From Erysipelotrichaceae bacterium (lineage in GTDB: Bacteria > Bacillota_I > Bacilli_A > Erysipelotrichales > Erysipelotrichaceae): a stretch of 25,519 nt of DNA. Below the pieces are notes generated by a model. The model searched no databases, was not told the DNA's origin, and saw nothing but the letters and a program-made list of their open reading frames with translations. This document shows positions 22,951 through 25,519 of the stretch, piece after piece (within the stretch, counting starts at the first letter, position 1; every line of letters starts with the position of its first letter). The position numbers were made by a program, and so were the translations under genes. The stretch spans positions 1 through 25,519 of the forward strand of contig DXZE01000029.1 of the NCBI GenBank assembly GCA_019415435.1, in the 5' to 3' direction.

Positions 22951-22976
22951 CTTACCTGGAAAGGATGTGATCTCAC

Positions 22977-23291
22977 ATGGAAGATGTATCAGTCGATGAA
23001 GTAAACAGGCTATGCAAGCAGTATCTCCGTGACATTTATGAAAGGAAGAGAAGTTATGAAACGATCACATATAGTGATCTGGCCGATTTTCTTGGATGTG
23101 ATCGGCGCACAGTCAAAGCTGCGCTCGATCCTGAAAGCAATGTCAAAGTATCCGCATCTTTGATCTTCTGCCTTGCGGAATATATGACCATTCCTCCAGA
23201 AGAGCTTTTCAAACAGATGGCTGCGTATACAAGAAATGAGCTAAATAGTGAAAAAATTGAAAATTTCACAAACAGTGGAGCGAAGCGGTAA
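22977..23291 (+). CDS. Small HTH DNA-binding protein (104 aa)
   Basis: A short helical protein with a likely helix-turn-helix at about 30-50 (ITYSDLADFLGCDRRTVKAAL), followed by KVSASLIFCLAEYMTIPPEELF, a segment typical of Cro/CI-like and plasmid-type regulators. The N-terminal 25 residues form a charged helix and the C-terminal 20 are polar. A GGAAAGGA site lies about 11 nt before the ATG, somewhat distant. Probably the control gene of the element that begins here. The gene stops 44 nt before the next one. Confidence 0.6.
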   Translation: MEDVSVDEVNRLCKQYLRDIYERKRSYETITYSDLADFLGCDRRTVKAALDPESNVKVSASLIFCLAEYMTIPPEELFKQMAAYTRNELNSEKIENFTNSGAKR

Positions 23292-23335
23292 CGGCATCGT
23301 TTCGATGAAGTTAATAATTTTAGAGAAGAATATAT

Positions 23336-24445
23336 ATGACTGTACTAAAGGAAAACAAATATATCAGAGAAGAGATTGTCAGAGATATTGACTGGATCAC
23401 TGATCCTGCTCAGTGCAAACCGTATATGAAATATGAGCTTGCAGAACCAAGAGATTATGAGTTTCTGACATCATCTTCAATGGATGGAATGACAATACCA
23501 GAATTCGTGAATGCTTATGCAGAGGTATCGAAGCAGCATGAGCATCTCAAAAATGGTCAGAAATCAAGGTTTGGGGTGTTTCTGGATGTACTGCTCCCTT
23601 TGAAAATTAAGGGCCAGGAAGAAGCTAAAACATTGTGTCAAAAGTTTCTGGAGAATCTGACAGAAGGAAACAAGCAGATCAAATGGATCGCATATACCTA
23701 CAAGATTGGCAGAGTGAATGTAATGCAGATGCTAAGAGTGTGGATCTGTGATCGGGAAAAGTATTATGTTCCTCATCTTGTTAAGCCCGTATATCAGAAA
23801 ACTCAGTACGTAGACAAGACAACAGGAGATTTCTGCGGAAAGAAAGCAGAAAATGCAGTTCTTTTATACAAGAAAGGGGATGTGATTCCAGGTGCTGAAC
23901 CAATAAAGACAGAGTTTGCTTTAGTAAAAGACAGACGCTTCTGTACCTCTAAAAATGATCTGTCAGCAAAGAGAAAGTGGATTCTTGACTGTTGGAAAGA
24001 AGCAGTAGCTATGTTTCGCAAGGAGGATCTGATGAAGTTCTTCGTTATGAAGAAAAGGCAGATGAGACAGTCATATAACCGCTATGTGAAGCGCTGCGTC
24101 TTAGCTGAAAACCGCACCATCAGAAGAATTGAAAATCTAGCAAACTGGCTCATTTATAAGATTCGCACTACTGCTCCGATTGGATATATTGACTGGCGTG
24201 ATCTTGCGCTGTCTGGCAGCAATCCGTCAGAAAAAGAAATGCTCGATCTGAAACTGCAAACGCAAGAAGAAAAGACAGTACGTAGTATCGTTGCATCCTT
24301 TGCTGATGCACTGAAAGATGGAGAATTCTTTTATAAAGATGAAACAGTCCAGATTAAAAAATTGAGATGTGATAGGGCAGAACGAAACTTTCGGCTGATG
24401 GAAAAGGTTTTTGAACAAAAACTGAAGCTGATAGCAATGAGTTAA
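23336..24445 (+). CDS. Unknown mobile-element protein (369 aa), possible replication or mobilisation role
   Basis: A basic, mostly alpha-helical soluble protein without recognised domain. Residues about 78-145 (RFGVFLDVLLPL, AKTLCQKFLENL, IKWIAYTYKIGRVNVMQMLRVWICDRE) have the strand-helix-strand layout seen before the His cluster of Mob-type relaxases, but the expected H-x-H residues are not there (N-V-M-Q-M instead), so a relaxase call is not supported. A Lys/Arg-rich helical region (about 220-270: RKWILDCW, MKKRQMRQSYNRYVKRC) could bind nucleic acid. Position between an HTH regulator and a ParA gene suggests plasmid-like maintenance. AGAGAAGAA precedes the ATG. The product is complete. Confidence 0.45.
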   Translation: MTVLKENKYIREEIVRDIDWITDPAQCKPYMKYELAEPRDYEFLTSSSMDGMTIPEFVNAYAEVSKQHEHLKNGQKSRFGVFLDVLLPLKIKGQEEAKTLCQKFLENLTEGNKQIKWIAYTYKIGRVNVMQMLRVWICDREKYYVPHLVKPVYQKTQYVDKTTGDFCGKKAENAVLLYKKGDVIPGAEPIKTEFALVKDRRFCTSKNDLSAKRKWILDCWKEAVAMFRKEDLMKFFVMKKRQMRQSYNRYVKRCVLAENRTIRRIENLANWLIYKIRTTAPIGYIDWRDLALSGSNPSEKEMLDLKLQTQEEKTVRSIVASFADALKDGEFFYKDETVQIKKLRCDRAERNFRLMEKVFEQKLKLIAMS

Positions 24446-24465
24446 TAGAAAATCCGGCGTTATGC

Positions 24466-24491
24466 CGATAAAAGAAAGGAAAAAAATATGA
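24466..24491 (+). repeat. 26-bp direct repeat carrying a ribosome binding site (copy 1)
   Basis: The bases from CGATAAAAG through the ribosome binding site AAAGGA to ATGA are identical to those at 25052-25077. Each copy ends in the start codon of a gene, though the two proteins are unrelated in sequence. Confidence 0.9.
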
Positions 24492-25039
24492 AAAAAGTAA
24501 CAACGTATTTTGTATCGCATGTGATGACCGATTTCCCTAAAAAAAGGTATGGATATAATGAATCTTGCTTTGAGGAAGGCTCGGCATGGTCTGCCGATTG
24601 CATTGATGAAGAAGTAATTGATATTTATCTTTCGTTAGATGATGCAAAAAAGAAACTTGCAACATACTCTACAACATTTACAGAATTTTGCAGTTCCGGG
24701 ATTTCTTATCTATCTGTTGATGAATATGCAATCATTGAACGATCTTATGATCTTGGCTCAATCATAGAAGCCTATGAAGGAAGAATAACAAATGAAGAAC
24801 AATTTATCGAAGAACTAAAAAAAGATCCTTGGAATTTTGGTGATTATGAAATTTATGAGGAAAGTGAAGACATTTGGGATTTCTCAAAAAGAGCTTTTAC
24901 AGCCGAAGTAAGAACCGATAACAATACCTATGTGAAGCATTTCAATAATCATAAAGATGCAAAAGACTGGTTAGTCGAACAAGAAGATAAAGCAGTAGAA
25001 GATGGAATCTTAATTGATTCCCAGTTGTATTACTATTGA
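24488..25039 (+). CDS. Acidic hypothetical protein of the mobile element (183 aa)
   Basis: I do not recognise a family. The protein is acidic, with many Glu and Asp, no TM helix and several aromatic-rich strands (TTYFVSHVM, KRYGYNES, WNFGDYEIYEE, TAEVRTDNNTYVKHF). The ending DAKDWLVEQEDKAVEDG is a charged helix. Small acidic proteins are common cargo in conjugative elements, including DNA-mimic antirestriction proteins, but no such motif is visible. A good GAAAGGA site precedes the ATG, inside a 26-bp sequence that is repeated exactly before the next gene. Confidence 0.55.
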   Translation: MKKVTTYFVSHVMTDFPKKRYGYNESCFEEGSAWSADCIDEEVIDIYLSLDDAKKKLATYSTTFTEFCSSGISYLSVDEYAIIERSYDLGSIIEAYEGRITNEEQFIEELKKDPWNFGDYEIYEESEDIWDFSKRAFTAEVRTDNNTYVKHFNNHKDAKDWLVEQEDKAVEDGILIDSQLYYY

Positions 25040-25051
25040 TACCTGCACAAG

Positions 25052-25077
25052 CGATAAAAGAAAGGAAAAAAATATGA
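25052..25077 (+). repeat. 26-bp direct repeat carrying a ribosome binding site (copy 2)
   Basis: Exact copy of 24466-24491. It includes the ribosome binding site and ATG of the 86-aa protein gene. Flanking bases differ on both sides, so the identity is limited to the translation-start cassette. Confidence 0.9.
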
Positions 25078-25334
25078 CAGAAAATCGTGAAGAAAAAGTA
25101 GAAAGAACAAGACAGGCCGCTGAAAGAAGGACAAGCAATGCGCTCCGCGATATCGAACGGATCGGCAAGCTTGCATCATCACCCAATTATGAATTTGAGC
25201 CGGAGTGGGTAGAGGAAATGTTTGCATCTCTGAATCAGGCAATTCAGCAGGCAGAAGCGGCATTCCATGGAAAATTATCAAAGAAAAGATTCTCGTTAGA
25301 AGACAAAGGTGAAAAATATAATGAAAATAATTAG
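25074..25334 (+). CDS. Small charged helical protein next to parA (86 aa)
   Basis: The start at 25074 has the repeated GAAAGGA site 7-8 nt upstream; the longer in-frame reading from 25014 overlaps the previous gene and has no site. The protein is strongly charged and helical (MTENREEKVERTRQAAERR, then RIGKLASSPNYEFEPEWVEEMF and QAIQQAEAAFHGKL). No known domain. The gene overlaps the ParA gene by 14 nt, so it may act with ParA in partition, or be a small regulator. This is a guess from context. Confidence 0.55.
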   Translation: MTENREEKVERTRQAAERRTSNALRDIERIGKLASSPNYEFEPEWVEEMFASLNQAIQQAEAAFHGKLSKKRFSLEDKGEKYNENN

Positions 25335-25519
25335 CATTTTGAACATAAAAGGCGGTGTGGGCAAGTCCCTGACCGCAGAAAACCTTGCTCGCGGGTATGC
25401 CGCAAGCGGAAAGAAAACCCTTCTTGTCGATGCAGACGGACAGGGGGATGTGTCAGCCGCAATTCTTCCGGATGCCGATTTTGAAAGCAGTGATCGGACA
25501 ATATGCAGTGTCTTTCTGG
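25321..25519 (+). CDS. parA: ParA/Soj-type partition ATPase (5' part, runs off the window)
   Basis: The first 66 codons are present. They show the deviant Walker A of ParA/MinD ATPases at N8-I-K10-G-G-V-G-K15-S16, then TAENLARGYAASGKKTLLVDADGQGD, where D(x)DxQ is the Walker A' motif. ParA proteins move plasmids or elements to daughter cells, normally with a ParB partner that would be beyond the window. The start overlaps the upstream gene. The local base composition is visibly richer in G and C than the chromosome-like genes, consistent with transferred DNA. Confidence 0.85.
   Translation, partial: MKIISILNIKGGVGKSLTAENLARGYAASGKKTLLVDADGQGDVSAAILPDADFESSDRTICSVFL

Larger units (their letters stand above)
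22640..22976 (+). other. Non-coding stretch with serial hairpins before the mobile-element genes
   Basis: The gap between the DeoR start and the HTH gene is 442 bases. From 22640 to about 22790 I see no gene or strong signal. Then follow: a 23-codon ORF at 22805-22876 with GAGG 6 nt upstream; a terminator-like hairpin (22846-22875) that overlaps the ORF's end; a CCGACT-ATAGG-AGTCGG hairpin (22882-22898); and a strong terminator (22917-22950). The arrangement resembles a transcription-attenuation leader or a plasmid copy-control region. No tRNA or recognisable attachment site was seen at the junction with the chromosome-like part. Confidence 0.4.

Noticed and set aside
22640..22976. tRNA gene or attachment site at the element boundary
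   Set aside because: No cloverleaf or end-repeat was recognisable by eye, and the far end of the element is outside the window.
23336..24445. Mob-type relaxase
   Set aside because: The strand-helix layout is suggestive, but the His-x-His metal site is not present.
1..25519. CRISPR array or insertion sequence
   Set aside because: No regularly spaced repeats and no transposase with flanking inverted repeats were seen.

Overview
The window reads as chromosome of a low-GC anaerobic or fermentative member of the Bacillota. The gene content and style (short intergenic gaps, a glycyl-radical enzyme operon, a compact type IV pilus set, GLUG-like pilin remnants) would suit the Erysipelotrichia, but that placement is an inference from general resemblance and not a marker-gene call. 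Coding is dense on both strands. No tRNA, rRNA, complete insertion sequence or CRISPR array was seen.

Layout. (1) 1-5400: a small one-TM protein behind a (TA)12 tract; a GT14-like glycosyltransferase and a MATE transporter that diverge from an 81-bp gap; a TrpF-like barrel without the usual catalytic Cys; then, on the minus strand, a RelB/DinJ-type antitoxin without an adjacent toxin, an unknown membrane-anchored protein and a short KsgA/Erm-like methyltransferase. (2) 5485-11065: an unknown six-TM protein, then a type IV pilus-like run: a small Cys/His protein, prepilin peptidase, PilM-, PilN- and PilO-like proteins, a prepilin, and an out-of-frame C-terminal fragment that suggests the prepilin gene is broken. 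No motor ATPase or platform protein is present. (3) 11150-14143: a large GGDEF-EAL-PAS-GGDEF protein whose EAL domain looks active while both GGDEF signatures are degraded, probably a c-di-GMP phosphodiesterase. (4) 14190-17557: a tight four-gene operon (PfkB-type kinase, membrane/SseB protein, nitrilase-fold pseudoenzyme, GNAT) between two terminators. (5) 17831-22534, minus strand: DeoR regulator, glycyl radical enzyme, its activase and an FSA/TalC-type aldolase, an arrangement like the E. coli YbiW/PflD systems that use 1,5-anhydrohexitol 6-phosphates. (6) 22640-25519: a non-coding stretch rich in hairpins, then a small HTH protein, two unknown proteins, a small helical protein and the start of a ParA ATPase. 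This looks like the left part of an integrated plasmid or conjugative element.

How it fits together. The pilus run and the c-di-GMP enzyme are adjacent on the same strand, so pilus assembly and c-di-GMP turnover may be linked. In the glycyl-radical operon the activase would install the radical, the enzyme would open a sugar-alcohol phosphate ring and the aldolase would cleave the product, under DeoR control. The most striking cross-cutting signal is regulatory: five genes lack a Shine-Dalgarno sequence and carry a -10-like hexamer ending only 6-7 nt before the ATG, and a sixth has 9 nt, the geometry of leaderless mRNAs. Other genes in the window have clear AGGAGG-type sites.
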